This document shows positions 53,582-62,232 of a DNA stretch of 64,000 nucleotides, piece by piece. The position numbers and the translations under genes were made by a program. Under the pieces are notes generated by a model. It did not search any database, was not told the DNA's origin, and worked only from the letters and a program-made list of their open reading frames with translations. This stretch comes from Streptomyces sp. DG2A-72 (GTDB taxonomy: Bacteria; Actinomycetota; Actinomycetes; Streptomycetales; Streptomycetaceae), in assembly GCF_030499575.1 (NCBI RefSeq), contig NZ_JASTLC010000001.1, positions 5,232,001 to 5,296,000 on the forward strand, given 5' to 3'. The stretch's first letter is position 1; each line of letters begins with the position of its first letter.

Positions 53582-53704
53582 GTTGCATTCGGTGATTCGA
53601 CAATCAATGCGTTGCATGTAATCGCTGTTGTCACAGGTCAGAGCCGAGAAATCATTGCAACAGTCCTGAAAGTAATGCAACAACCTTCCTTCGTCTGTTG
53701 CAAT
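53582..53704. promoter_or_regulatory. Array of GTTGCA(T/A) operator boxes
   Basis: Boxes at 53582-53588 and 53611-53617 (GTTGCAT), 53654-53662 (ATTGCAACA), 53674-53682 (AATGCAACA) and 53696-53704 (TGTTGCAAT). The third and fifth are exact reverse complements. The AT-rich cluster lies between the exporter operon and the divergent regulator, a likely binding array for that regulator on both promoters. Confidence 0.6.
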
Positions 53705-53756
53705 GAATTGGAAGTGAACGCTATGGTGGAGGCCACGGACCACGAAGGAGGCAGCG

Positions 53757-54491
53757 ATGCCGGGAGGCAGACTCACCCAGCAGGAACGCCAGCAGATCGC
53801 GCTGGGACTGGCCGACGGCCTCGCCTACGCGGAGATCGCCAGGCGCCTCGACCGCCCGACCTCGACCATCACCCGCGAGGTCATGCGCAACGGCGGCCCC
53901 ACCGGCTACCGCGCCGACCTCGCCCACCGCGCCACGGAACACCGCGCCCACCGCCGCAAGCAGGCCGCACCCCCGAGTCCGCAGGCGCCCCCGCAGGCAT
54001 ACGGACGCGACCCGGAGGCGGTGCGCGAGTACGAGGAGGTGTTCACCACCGTCCTCATGGCGTCCGGCACGCCCAAGATGATGGCCCGGGTGATGGCCTG
54101 CCTCTGCATCAGTGACGCGGGCAGCCTCACCGCGTCCGAACTCGCCCAGCGCCTTCAGGTCAGCCCGGCGTCCATCTCCAAAGCGGTCGCGTTCCTCGAA
54201 AGCCAGAGCCTCGTCCGCCGGGAACGCGACGAACGCCGCCGCGAGCGCTATGTCGTCGACGACGACATCTGGTACCAGTCGATGATGGCCAGCGCCCGGG
54301 CCCTCGACCAGACCGTCCAGACCGCGCGGCAGGGCGTCAGCATCCTCGGCCCCGACACCCCGGCCGGCGTCCGCTTCGAGAACATCGCCCGCTTCCTCGA
54401 CTTCGTCTCCGAGAGCACGGCCCGCGCGGCGGAGCAGGCCCGCGACATCCTGCGGACGAAACCCGAGACGACGTCGGGCGGCACTGACTGA
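53757..54491 (+). CDS. Hybrid regulator: resolvase/IS30-like HTH plus MarR-type wing
   Basis: ATG at 53757 after AAGGAGG. 244 residues. The first 60 residues resemble the HTH of IS30-type proteins (LTQQERQQIALGLADGLAYAEI, RPTSTITREV, YRADLAH). After a Pro-rich linker comes a MarR/GbsR-like winged helix (TASELAQRLQVSPASISKAVAFLE, SLVRRERDERRRERY). It lies divergent to the DUF4097/ABC operon and probably represses it; see the GTTGCA boxes between. Confidence 0.85.
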   Translation: MPGGRLTQQERQQIALGLADGLAYAEIARRLDRPTSTITREVMRNGGPTGYRADLAHRATEHRAHRRKQAAPPSPQAPPQAYGRDPEAVREYEEVFTTVLMASGTPKMMARVMACLCISDAGSLTASELAQRLQVSPASISKAVAFLESQSLVRRERDERRRERYVVDDDIWYQSMMASARALDQTVQTARQGVSILGPDTPAGVRFENIARFLDFVSESTARAAEQARDILRTKPETTSGGTD

Positions 54492-54498
54492 GCCACGT

Positions 54499-55713
54499 TC
54501 AGGTCGCCGTCTCCCTGTCCCACGCCCCCGACAGCCGCCGAGTCACGGCCGAACTCAGCGTCCGTACGCCGGAGGTCGAGCCCGGGTCGATGCCGGTGAG
54601 TTCGCGTACGCGGCGGAGGCGGTAGTCGAGGGTGCGCGGGTGGACGTTGAGGGCGGTCGCGGTGGCGCCGCGGTTCATGTCGTGGCGGTAGTACGCGTCG
54701 AGGGTGACGAGGAGGTCGGGGCCGGAGTCGAGGCGCTGGGCCACCGTGTGGAGCCAGGCGTCGACGAACGGGACGTCGGCGACGGCGAGTTCGACGAAGA
54801 CGTCCGGCATGGTGTGCGGCCGCAGCCGGGCCGATGCCGGTCGCAGCGGGGCCGCCTCGCTGATCCGCCGGGCCCGGTCGAGGGCGTCGGCGAGGTCGGA
54901 CCGGGGTGCGGTGGCGGTGCCGGCGGCGCAGGGGCGGCCGAGCGCCTCGGCGAAATCCCGTACGAGATCAGTCACGGGCGCGGGGGACTGCCGTAACTCC
55001 TCGTCCGCACACGGAGTTACGGCGATCAGCTCACCACCCCGCGTTCCGCCCTCCGGGCACCACACGACCGGCACCCGGTGCGTCTTCACCAGCGCCTCGA
55101 TCTCGTTGTCCAGGTCACGGTCACCGGCGGGGCGGTCCGGCACCCGGATCACCGTCACCGCGCAGAATTCGGGGACTTCCAGGCCGAGGGCGGGGGCGAG
55201 GTCGGTGGCCATGGGGTCGCCGGTCAGCAGTGACCTGGCCAGCAGGGCGACCTGTTCGACGTACGGCAGTCGGCGGCGCAGCACCGTCACGAATCCCTGC
55301 CGGTAGGCGACGATGCCGCGGTCGCCCTGCGGGGCGAACCAGGTCATCACCTGCATGAGTTCCTCGACATCGCCGCCGCGCTGGCTCTCGGTCGCCTCGT
55401 GGATGTCGCGCAGCATGAGCGCGGTGTGCACGCGCAGCACCCGCTGCCGTGAATCCGAGGACATTCCGGCAGCGGCCCGAACCTCGCCGATGGACGCGAT
55501 GTAGCGGAGGTCGTCGGCGGTCAGCTCGCTGTTGCCCGGGGACAGTTCGATCGTCCGGCGCCGGAGCCACACCGAGTACTCCATCGTCTCGCCCCTGGCC
55601 CGGGGGTCTGTATCCAGAAATCGGAACTCCGGAATCTCGCGTGCGTACGTCTCGACCTCCCGGCGGGCGTTGGTCGACGCCTGCCGGGCCAGTTCAGCGA
55701 AGAGGCTCCCCAT
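54499..55713 (-). CDS. PucR-family transcriptional regulator
   Basis: 404 residues from ATG at 55713. C-terminal HTH_30 motif RGATATALNVHPRTLDYRL and RRVRELTGID, with a preceding GGDEF-like/diversified middle domain. PucR-type proteins often control purine, amino-acid or secondary genes in Streptomyces. It lies divergent to a secreted DUF4394 gene, which it may regulate. Confidence 0.88.
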   Translation of the reverse strand: MGSLFAELARQASTNARREVETYAREIPEFRFLDTDPRARGETMEYSVWLRRRTIELSPGNSELTADDLRYIASIGEVRAAAGMSSDSRQRVLRVHTALMLRDIHEATESQRGGDVEELMQVMTWFAPQGDRGIVAYRQGFVTVLRRRLPYVEQVALLARSLLTGDPMATDLAPALGLEVPEFCAVTVIRVPDRPAGDRDLDNEIEALVKTHRVPVVWCPEGGTRGGELIAVTPCADEELRQSPAPVTDLVRDFAEALGRPCAAGTATAPRSDLADALDRARRISEAAPLRPASARLRPHTMPDVFVELAVADVPFVDAWLHTVAQRLDSGPDLLVTLDAYYRHDMNRGATATALNVHPRTLDYRLRRVRELTGIDPGSTSGVRTLSSAVTRRLSGAWDRETAT

Positions 55714-55988
55714 GGACGGGAGCCTGCCAGCGCAGGTGAGCGGCTCGACAGACGAAATCCGGACGGGATTTATCACTTCGCGTGAATCGAAGACCGTGGT
55801 ATCGACCCGGCACTTGTCACGGTGTGCAAAGTTCGCTGATCAAGGTGGCGTTGTGGGCCGATCCGGTTGTGGAGCTGCTGTGAAGGCGGCTAAATGGGAG
55901 CCGCCACGACGTCGAAATTCGCACTCGCAGAGGAACTGCGCGCGCAATTTCATTCGATGGCACTCGATCAAACGGGAGGGAAACAGCC

Positions 55989-56873
55989 ATGAAATCAGGA
56001 AACCGAAAGAGACTCGCGGCGGCGATCGCGGTCCTGTCCGTGTCCTCGGCGCTCATGCTGGGCCTGCCGGGCACCGGCTCGGCCGCCGCCACCCCCAGCC
56101 TGGTGGCCTTCGGGATCACCGGTGACGGCACCCAGATGGCCACGTTCACCACCGACAAGCCGAACGTGAACAACTGGGTCAGGGACATCGTCGGGCTCAG
56201 TGGCGACACGGCTCTGATCGGCATCGACTTCCGGGTGCAGAACGGCCTGATGTACGGCGTCGGCAACAAGGGCGGCATCTACACGATCAAGACCCCGCCG
56301 GCCACCACGGACGTCGTGATCACCAAGGTCTCCCAGCTCCAGTACACGCTGCACGGCACCAACTTCGGCGTCGACTTCAACCCGGCCGCCGACCGGTTGC
56401 GTGTGATCAGCGACAACGGCCAGAACCTGCGGCACAACCTCAACGACCACACGACCATCCAGGACCTGAACCTCACCACCCCGCCGATCGAGGGCACGAC
56501 CAAGGGCGTCTCCGCCGCCGCCTACACGAACAACGACCTCAACGGGGCTACCGCGACCACGCTTTTCGACATCAACACGACCAGCGACCAGGTCGTCATC
56601 CAGTCCCCGGCCAACAACGGCACGCTGGCAGCGACCGGCAGCCTCGGCATCGACGCGCAGATCAACGCGGGCATGGACATCTTCAGCACCCTGTCGGGCG
56701 GCAAGACGGTCAGCAACGCCGCCTTCGCCGCTCTCACCGTCCCCGGCGCCAACAGGCCCTCCCTCTACAGCATCAACATCTTCACCGGCGAGGCCACGCT
56801 CGTGGCCGACGCCGCCACGTCCAAGTTCCCCATCAACATCACGGACCTGGCCATCTCCCTCACGGGAAGCTGA
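55989..56873 (+). CDS. Secreted DUF4394 protein
   Basis: ATG at 55989 with GGGAGGG upstream. 294 residues: a signal peptide (LAAAIAVLSVSSALMLGLPGTGSAAA) and repeats of a beta-propeller-like family (LIGIDFRVQNGLMYGVGNKG, GVDFNPAADRLRVISDNGQN, LYSINIFTGEATLV). DUF4394 often occurs as an extracellular protein of unknown role. A 16-base tandem duplication covers its stop. Confidence 0.88.
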   Translation: MKSGNRKRLAAAIAVLSVSSALMLGLPGTGSAAATPSLVAFGITGDGTQMATFTTDKPNVNNWVRDIVGLSGDTALIGIDFRVQNGLMYGVGNKGGIYTIKTPPATTDVVITKVSQLQYTLHGTNFGVDFNPAADRLRVISDNGQNLRHNLNDHTTIQDLNLTTPPIEGTTKGVSAAAYTNNDLNGATATTLFDINTTSDQVVIQSPANNGTLAATGSLGIDAQINAGMDIFSTLSGGKTVSNAAFAALTVPGANRPSLYSINIFTGEATLVADAATSKFPINITDLAISLTGS

Positions 56874-56900
56874 GCCCGTACTTCGCTGAGCCCGTACTTC
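56869..56900. repeat. 16-bp tandem duplication at the DUF4394 stop
   Basis: GCTGAGCCCGTACTTC occurs exactly twice, at 56869-56884 and 56885-56900, the first copy holding the stop codon. A recent slippage event. Confidence 0.8.
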
Positions 56901-56902
56901 AT

Positions 56903-56932
56903 CGGCCCGCCGGGGATCTGCCCGGCGGGCCG
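56903..56932 (+). terminator. 12-bp hairpin after DUF4394
   Basis: CGGCCCGCCGGG at 56903-56914 pairs fully with 56921-56932 around GATCTG. It ends the DUF4394 transcript. Confidence 0.65.
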
Positions 56933-56976
56933 CCCGTCCGGGACCGGTCCCGGCGCGGCGCCCCTACGGTGCTGAT

Positions 56977-57591
56977 ATGCCGCGATTCGACCTCGATCAA
57001 CGCTCCCGGGGCGGGCGCTCCCGCCGAAACGCCGGACTGGTGCTGGTACTTGCCGTGAGCCTGCTCAGCGCCGGGTGCTCGGGTGAGCAGGGCGCGTCGC
57101 GGTCATCGTCCCCGCGTCCGACGCCCTCCGCCACCTCGCCCTCCCCTTCGGCAGCCACCCCGTCCTCCCCCTCCGCCGCAGCGCAGCCCAGCAAGTACAC
57201 CCAGGCGCAGCTGGCGTCGCGGCCGTGCGACGCCCTCGACGAGCGCGACCTCGCCGCCCTCGGCATCAGCGGCCGGGGGACACAGGAGTCCGGCAAGCAC
57301 GGGCCGACGTGCCACTGGAAGCTGGCGGGCCAGAACGTCAGCATCGCACTGGACCTGCCGCTGTCCTACGCGAAGACCATGACCAAGAACGGGCAGGTCA
57401 CGCAGATGCCGGTAGGGCAGCACAAGGCCATCCAGGCCGAATTCCAGGGGATCTGCTTCATCTTCGTCGCGGTGCACGAAGTCGATCGCCTGGTCGGCAC
57501 CACGACCATCCCGGAACCCGGGGAACCGCAGGACAAAACGTGCCCCGTGGGAGCGTCGATCGCCGCCACGGCCCTGACCCACATCCGATGA
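56977..57591 (+). CDS. DUF3558-type lipoprotein
   Basis: 204 residues. Lipobox LLSAGC, followed by a Ser/Pro-rich linker, then a DUF3558-type domain with the Cys pair (RPCDALDERDLAALGI, HGPTCHWKL, FQGICFIF). These lipoproteins are abundant in Streptomyces; the function is unknown. Its stop overlaps the next ATG (ATGA), so the two form an operon. Confidence 0.85.
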   Translation: MPRFDLDQRSRGGRSRRNAGLVLVLAVSLLSAGCSGEQGASRSSSPRPTPSATSPSPSAATPSSPSAAAQPSKYTQAQLASRPCDALDERDLAALGISGRGTQESGKHGPTCHWKLAGQNVSIALDLPLSYAKTMTKNGQVTQMPVGQHKAIQAEFQGICFIFVAVHEVDRLVGTTTIPEPGEPQDKTCPVGASIAATALTHIR

Positions 57592-58652
57592 CGGCCTGGC
57601 TCGCGCGCGGGGCTCGCGGTGCGGCGGTGTCGGCGGCGGCGGCGCTGGCCATCGCGCTGTTCGCGGCGGGATGCTCGGCACAGGACTCCGTACAGGACAA
57701 GGCGTCTCCGGACAGCGCTCCGCCTCGCACCTCAGCCGAATCCACACGATCGGCGCCCGGCAAAGTCACTCTGTCCGTCACCCCCGATGATCTGCGGGGC
57801 GCCGACCCCTGCAAGCTGATCGACAAGAAGGTGCTGGCGGAGTTCGGGAAGGTCGAGTACGACCGGGGGATCAGCTACGGCCAGTGCGACATCCGGCTCG
57901 ACGGACCGGGCGACTGGTCCGTCTCGGTCTTCGTGGACCTGCAGTCCGGACCGAGCGACGTGAACGAGGGCGATCCCGCACCGACGTCCGTGCTGCGGGA
58001 CGGCGTCACCGTCTACGAGAGCGAGAGCCGCGGCGGACTCACCGGCGACAAGAACTGCACGCGGGACGTGATGGTGCGGGAACGGACCGTGGCGGTCGCG
58101 ATCGGCGTCTACGGCGACGAGTCGGGTACCCGCGCCTGCCCGATCGCCGACACCGCCGCCGCCGACGTCATCCGTCTGCTCAAGTCCGGCGGCCTTACCT
58201 CCGCTCGCCACGCCCCCGACTCGCTGGCGAACCTGGACGCGTGCGAGCTGATGAAGGAGAGCGAGGCGGCGCGCGTCCCGGACATCGACCCCGGCGAGGT
58301 GCACGCCGAGTTCACCGGCCAGGCCTGCTACTGGGGCGCCGCGAACATCGACGAGCCGAACCTGTACGTCCTCTTCCAGCACTCCGACGACCTGCTGGAG
58401 GGACGCCCGCTCACGGTCGCGGGACGCACGGCGGCGGTCAAGTACCGCCCCGCCGAGGAGGACAGCTGGCTGATCGGGCCCTCCCTGCCGACCTGCTCGG
58501 TCGACGTCGAGTACGGCGAGGCCGGGCCGACCGTCAAGGGGCAGACCGAGGTGGTCTCGGTGGGAGTCACCGGCGACTCGTCGAGGGAGAGACTGTGCTC
58601 CCTCGCCCAGGAGCTGGCCCCCAAGGTCGTGGCCCGCCTCCCGAAGCCGTAG
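57588..58652 (+). CDS. Double DUF3558-type lipoprotein
   Basis: ATG at 57588 overlaps the previous stop. 354 residues; lipobox FAAGC (near residue 29). Two DUF3558-like domains in tandem: DPCKLIDKKVLAEFG with ISYGQCDIRL, and LDACELMKESEAARV with FTGQACYWGA. The duplication inside one protein is notable. It likely works with the previous gene at the outer membrane face. Confidence 0.85.
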   Translation: MTAWLARGARGAAVSAAAALAIALFAAGCSAQDSVQDKASPDSAPPRTSAESTRSAPGKVTLSVTPDDLRGADPCKLIDKKVLAEFGKVEYDRGISYGQCDIRLDGPGDWSVSVFVDLQSGPSDVNEGDPAPTSVLRDGVTVYESESRGGLTGDKNCTRDVMVRERTVAVAIGVYGDESGTRACPIADTAAADVIRLLKSGGLTSARHAPDSLANLDACELMKESEAARVPDIDPGEVHAEFTGQACYWGAANIDEPNLYVLFQHSDDLLEGRPLTVAGRTAAVKYRPAEEDSWLIGPSLPTCSVDVEYGEAGPTVKGQTEVVSVGVTGDSSRERLCSLAQELAPKVVARLPKP

Positions 58653-58721
58653 GCGCGCGCCGTGCTCCGGGGTGACCGTGTGCTTGGTGGCGAGCGACTG
58701 CGCGGTGGGAAAGGGGTGGAG

Positions 58722-59267
58722 ATGCAGAGAACGCGAAAGTCGAGGCTGTGGGCCGTCGTTGGCGGAACGCTGCTCTTGGCGCTGACCTCATGCGGCGAGG
58801 AGGCGCCGACCGTCGGGAGCCAACTCGGCGTCCCTGTCGGGGGCCTGTTTGCGACGGCCGGGGACGACTCGGGAGAGCTTTGGGTCATGCCGATCAAAGT
58901 GCGCAAGGGTGATGCGGCCGACCTGAAGGGCGCCAAGGTCGAAGGCGAGGCCGCCTTCAGTAGCGTGGCCCTGCCTGCCGGCACCCCATACTACGTGGAC
59001 ATCAAGTTCGACAACGGGTCGGGCGAGGATTTGATCGGGACACCGCGGATGGAGGGCACTGACTCAAAAGGCGGCGACTTGAAGCAGCTGTATGTCAAAA
59101 AGCCATGGCCGTTCGCCCCTTGCCCCGAAAGTGATGACGAGGGAGACATGAACTCCGACGGCCTGCTGGGCCAGGGTGAGTCAATGACCACGTGCGCCGT
59201 GTTCGTCGCACCCCCGGGCACCACCCTGGACAAGCTGCACCTGGTCGACGCCACTTGGGACGTCTGA
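58722..59267 (+). CDS. Lipoprotein of unknown function
   Basis: ATG at 58722 with GGGGTGGAG upstream. 181 residues, lipobox ALTSC, then a beta-rich domain (VEGEAAFSSVALPAGTPYYVDIKF spans two strands; MTTCAVFVAPPGTTLDKLHLVDATW). It resembles DUF4352-like extracellular beta sandwiches; family not certain. Confidence 0.7.
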   Translation: MQRTRKSRLWAVVGGTLLLALTSCGEEAPTVGSQLGVPVGGLFATAGDDSGELWVMPIKVRKGDAADLKGAKVEGEAAFSSVALPAGTPYYVDIKFDNGSGEDLIGTPRMEGTDSKGGDLKQLYVKKPWPFAPCPESDDEGDMNSDGLLGQGESMTTCAVFVAPPGTTLDKLHLVDATWDV

Positions 59268-59339
59268 CTGCTTGTCTCTGAGTGGGTAAGAGGAACGAAG
59301 CTGCTGACCCTTCATGGCTTTGGCATCTCGTTACAACCG

Positions 59340-59536
59340 CCCTGCCCAGCTCCGAGCCGACCCGTGCCCCGCGTGATCAGGTCTCGGTCGTCCCGAGCGG
59401 CGCGCCCGACACCGGGGTGACGTCGGGGGACTCGGGGCCCGGGGCCGGAATGATCGGCGGCGGTGCTGCCGCGGTGCTGGGGCTGAGTGGCGCGGCGGTC
59501 TTCGTCGTGCGGCGCCGGCGGGCGACCGGGGTATGA
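59340..59536 (+). pseudogene. C-terminal scrap of a surface protein next to the sortase
   Basis: The frame has QVSVVPSGAPDTGVTSGDSG, a membrane helix (GGGAAAVLGLSGAAVFVV) and RRRRATGV. No signal peptide or ribosome site exists, so the 5' part is gone. Its stop overlaps the sortase ATG (ATGA), as in the usual gene pair of Streptomyces class F sortases. Confidence 0.6.
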
Positions 59537-59853
59537 CTCCGCCGCTCTCCAGGCGTACGTTCGCGACCGCGGCGGCGGGTGTGCTGACGGCCTCGTTCCT
59601 CGCGGGGTGCGGCGGCGGCCACGAGGGCGTGCGGACCGAGCAGGCCACGGGAAGCACACCGCGGTCGACGCCCGGTCCCGCCAAGGCGGCCGGCCGTTCC
59701 GTGCCCGTCCGGCTGCGCATCCCCGGCATCGGGGTCGACACCCCGGTCATCCGGCTGGGGCTGGCGTCGGACGGCACCGTGGAAGTGCCGCCGATCACCG
59801 CGCACGACCGGGCGGGCTGGTACGGGCACTCGCCGACGCCGGGTGAGGAAGGT
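59533..59853 (+). pseudogene. Class F sortase, truncated
   Basis: MTPPLSRRTFATAAAGVLTA is the signal region and SVPVRLRIPGIGVDTPVIRLGL, then DGTVEVPP and RAGWYGHSPTPGEEG the first half of a class F sortase. The sequence then changes abruptly; the catalytic His (GHVD) and Cys are absent. This marks one end of an inserted or recombined segment. Confidence 0.75.
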
Positions 59854-59900
59854 ACAAACGGGCCGGTGTCTCTTGTGCGCAGTGGTGTGGAGGAAAGACC

Positions 59901-59933
59901 CCGCTCATCCGCCATGGGGAAGCGGATGAGCGG
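59901..59933. terminator. Perfect 12-bp hairpin near the sortase junction
   Basis: CCGCTCATCCGC at 59901-59912 pairs fully with 59922-59933. It lies 200 bases after the end of the minus-strand operon and 50 bases from the truncated sortase; it may be the operon terminator or a boundary structure. The stretch 59934-60134 shows no gene. Confidence 0.5.
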
Positions 59934-60134
59934 AGATCGGTTCAGTCCCGCTCAGCGTGGCCATGCCGCCGCTGGCTCTGCGGACTTGTCGGCGGAGGCC
60001 CGCCCGGTGGATCAGGGCCCGGCGGTGTTGCCGGTATGTCTACCCTCATTGCTGTGTTCCCCTCCTTTCATGGTGGTTGGGAGCCAGGCGCCCTCGGCCA
60101 CGTGACCTTTGCCAGGGTGGGCGTGGCCGGGGCG

Positions 60135-60563
60135 TCATTCCGCGTACTGCGGGTAATACGTGAACTTCGGAGCCACCTGATCGTCGGTGAGTTCCGGCAT
60201 GGTGAGGTTGCCGGTGGCCAACACGTCCTGGTTGCACCAGGAGGATTCGAGTTCCATTCGTCGGCCGCCGGGCTCCATCTCCCAATCGGCTTCCGAGAAC
60301 TTCACGACGACGTCACTGCCGCAGATGAACGCACGGGACACCTGCGAGACGATCCACTCGGCTCTCCTGGCATCCCGGGCACCCGGCACGTTGCACCGCT
60401 CGGCCATCTGCCAGAGCTTTCGCCAGTTGACACCCGGCGTCAGAGGGCCGACGTACGCGACCTGTTGGTCATCCACGATCCTGCTCGTGTAGCCGAAGAC
60501 GGGCCCGAACATGGAGAAGACGGTCACTCTTCCCTGGCCCTTGGTTTCATCGGCAGTTGCCAT
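60135..60563 (-). CDS. Unknown 142-aa protein of the second island
   Basis: ATG at 60563 with GAGGAG upstream. Soluble, with FSMFGPVFGYTSRIVDD, EWIVSQVSRAFICGSDVVV and a Trp/Cys-containing end. I do not recognise the family. It follows the WHTF paralogue after 9 bases, so it is probably the last operon gene. Confidence 0.7.
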   Translation of the reverse strand: MATADETKGQGRVTVFSMFGPVFGYTSRIVDDQQVAYVGPLTPGVNWRKLWQMAERCNVPGARDARRAEWIVSQVSRAFICGSDVVVKFSEADWEMEPGGRRMELESSWCNQDVLATGNLTMPELTDDQVAPKFTYYPQYAE

Positions 60564-60572
60564 GGAGTCTCC

Positions 60573-61010
60573 TCAGCAGCAAGGGCCGTCACCACAGCAT
60601 GTCGGCTGGTTGCAATCGGACTTGGTGCCCCACAGTCGTTCGTCGACCTCGTAGCCGTGGGCGCGGATCTTGGCGACCACATCCACCATCGTGGCGCTGT
60701 CTCGATAGCGAGACTTGGGGGCGTGGTGGATGTAGTGCCCGTACCTCGTCTGACACCACTCGGTGTACTCGGGGCTGTGAAGGATGAACGTGTGCCATCC
60801 CGGGTCCACAACCTGAGAGGGTGACAGGCACGCACCGGTCTGGCCCATCACGTCCAGCAACGCCAGAGCCTCGCTCATGATCCGCTCGGCTGCGGAACGC
60901 TCGTGTCCGTACTCCTCTGCGCAGAATGCGGTCAACCGCTCGAAGAGCTCGGGTGATACGAGGTCCTTGCCGTGCCGCAGGGCGACCGGTCGTTCAGTTG
61001 CCACAGTCAT
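60573..61010 (-). CDS. Small WHTF-motif protein with Cys tail (copy 2)
   Basis: ATG at 61010 after GAGAGGAC. 145 residues. DPGWHTFILHSPEYTEWC (69-86) matches the motif of the protein at 20013-20471, followed by YIHHAP in both (FIHHNP there). The tail has Cys133, Cys138, Cys139, Cys144 and Cys145, where copy 1 has Cys/His. A shared sequence box lies 31-51 bases upstream. Presumed same function; unknown. Confidence 0.75.
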   Translation of the reverse strand: MTVATERPVALRHGKDLVSPELFERLTAFCAEEYGHERSAAERIMSEALALLDVMGQTGACLSPSQVVDPGWHTFILHSPEYTEWCQTRYGHYIHHAPKSRYRDSATMVDVVAKIRAHGYEVDERLWGTKSDCNQPTCCGDGPCC

Positions 61011-61040
61011 TTCGAAGTCCTCTCTTCTGTCTGAGTTGAT

Positions 61041-61061
61041 GTGCACTTGCTGACCCGCTGT
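61041..61061 (-). promoter_or_regulatory. Conserved box upstream of WHTF gene, copy 2
   Basis: On the minus strand ACAGCGGGTCA then GCAAGTGCAC, the same as at 20493-20512 apart from one inserted base. Conserved in otherwise different surroundings. Confidence 0.55.
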
Positions 61062-61164
61062 GGTGCCGTCGACCTCCGGGGTTGGGCTGCCGGGGCGGGA
61101 GGATTCGCGTGCGACCCTGACCCTGCGGTCGCCATGGGGCCCATCCGGGCTGGGGTGGCGCTCG

Positions 61165-61659
61165 TCAGTGGCGGCGCACCGTGTTCGCGCAGGTGGCGTG
61201 GACGCGGCCTGCACGTGTCGCTTCGCCGATGGGACTGCCGTGGTCGTATGGCACGGACTCCCCGTCATCCTCGATCGGCTTGTCGCAGGTGAGGCACATC
61301 GTGATTCCGGTGAGCGTGGCGTAGTGGTCGCACAGAGCCAGGACGGACCGGGCGAGGCGCTTCATGCGCTCGAACTCGCCCAACAGGCCCGCGCGCTCGA
61401 TCTCGTCCAGGCGTCGGTGAGCCTCGCCGACCCCGGCCAGTGCCACCTTCGCGGGCACGTAGCCCTCATGGAGAAGGGGTGCGGTGAGCTGCTCGATCCG
61501 CGGAATGAGCTCCCACAGATCTCGGCGGAAGTCGTGTCCGAGGCGCTGAATCGTCTCGTACCGGGGTGGTGCTTGCGCCCCGAGGAGGTCGTACGCCGTG
61601 GCCCGCATTGCCGTGGTGTTCAGCGTCGGTGCGTTCGTCTCGGCATGGGTGGCGTTCAC
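61165..61659 (-). CDS. DUF6415-like protein
   Basis: GTG at 61659 overlaps the stop of the preceding small gene (GTGA). 164 residues: helical middle (QRLGHDFRRDLWELIPRIEQL, AGVGEAHRRLDEIERAGL), then LTCDKPIEDDGESVPYDHGS and HATCANTVRRH with Cys pairs. I know this as a family annotated DUF6415, natural product biosynthesis related; the name is from memory. Function unproven. Confidence 0.7.
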   Translation of the reverse strand: MNATHAETNAPTLNTTAMRATAYDLLGAQAPPRYETIQRLGHDFRRDLWELIPRIEQLTAPLLHEGYVPAKVALAGVGEAHRRLDEIERAGLLGEFERMKRLARSVLALCDHYATLTGITMCLTCDKPIEDDGESVPYDHGSPIGEATRAGRVHATCANTVRRH

Positions 61660-61850
61660 TGGGGCACCGCCTGCCCGGCCTTGCCGCGCCGGCAGATGCA
61701 CTGCTGGTTCACGGACATCAGTGGTGGTGGCTCTTGCCCGCACGGGATGTTCACCGTGCCGCGGTACTCGGGGACCGTGCCGTAGCGGTCCACCTTGTAC
61801 ACGGGGATGGTCATCTTGACCCCGGGTGTTCTCGGGGTTGTAGCGTTCAT
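61656..61850 (-). CDS. Small Cys-containing protein (64 aa)
   Basis: ATG at 61850 with GAGGGAG upstream. Basic, soluble; VKMTIPVYKVDRYGTV, then Cys37 and Cys51-x-Cys53. It is coupled to the DUF6415-like gene. Unknown function. Confidence 0.6.
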   Translation of the reverse strand: MNATTPRTPGVKMTIPVYKVDRYGTVPEYRGTVNIPCGQEPPPLMSVNQQCICRRGKAGQAVPQ

Positions 61851-61941
61851 GGTGTCGACGCTCCCTCTCTGGTTTGAGCGTTGGCCACGCCCCGGGGCCG
61901 TCGCGAGCGGCTGCCGGGGTCTACGGCTCGTGCGGTTGCGT

Positions 61942-62136
61942 TCACACGGTGGTCCTGCTGCGGCATCCGCACGTGGCGACCTGCCACACCCGGATGCTGC
62001 CGCGGACCACAACGTGCTCACCCACGCGCAGGGTCTTATTGACCGCTCCACAGTCGAAGCAAGCCTCACCATGGAGCCGGACGATGCTCACGCGCCCGTC
62101 GATGATCGTGGGCGCGAGCAGGAGTACGTCGGACAT
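61942..62136 (-). CDS. Small zinc-ribbon-like protein (64 aa)
   Basis: 64 residues with Cys26-x2-Cys29 and Cys56-x-Cys58 around two beta strands (RVSIVRLHGEACFDCG, VATCGCRS). It would bind zinc. It is preceded by the HTH gene and followed by the small coupled genes, so it is probably in one operon. Start supported by GGAACCAGGG. Confidence 0.6.
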   Translation of the reverse strand: MSDVLLLAPTIIDGRVSIVRLHGEACFDCGAVNKTLRVGEHVVVRGSIRVWQVATCGCRSRTTV

Positions 62137-62232
62137 CCCTGGTTCCCATCTGCTGGTTCCTGCGCGTGTGACAGATGGTGGGGGCCGGCGAGGGGCACAA
62201 GTACCCCAGCGAGGGGTAGTCGGGCAGCTTGC

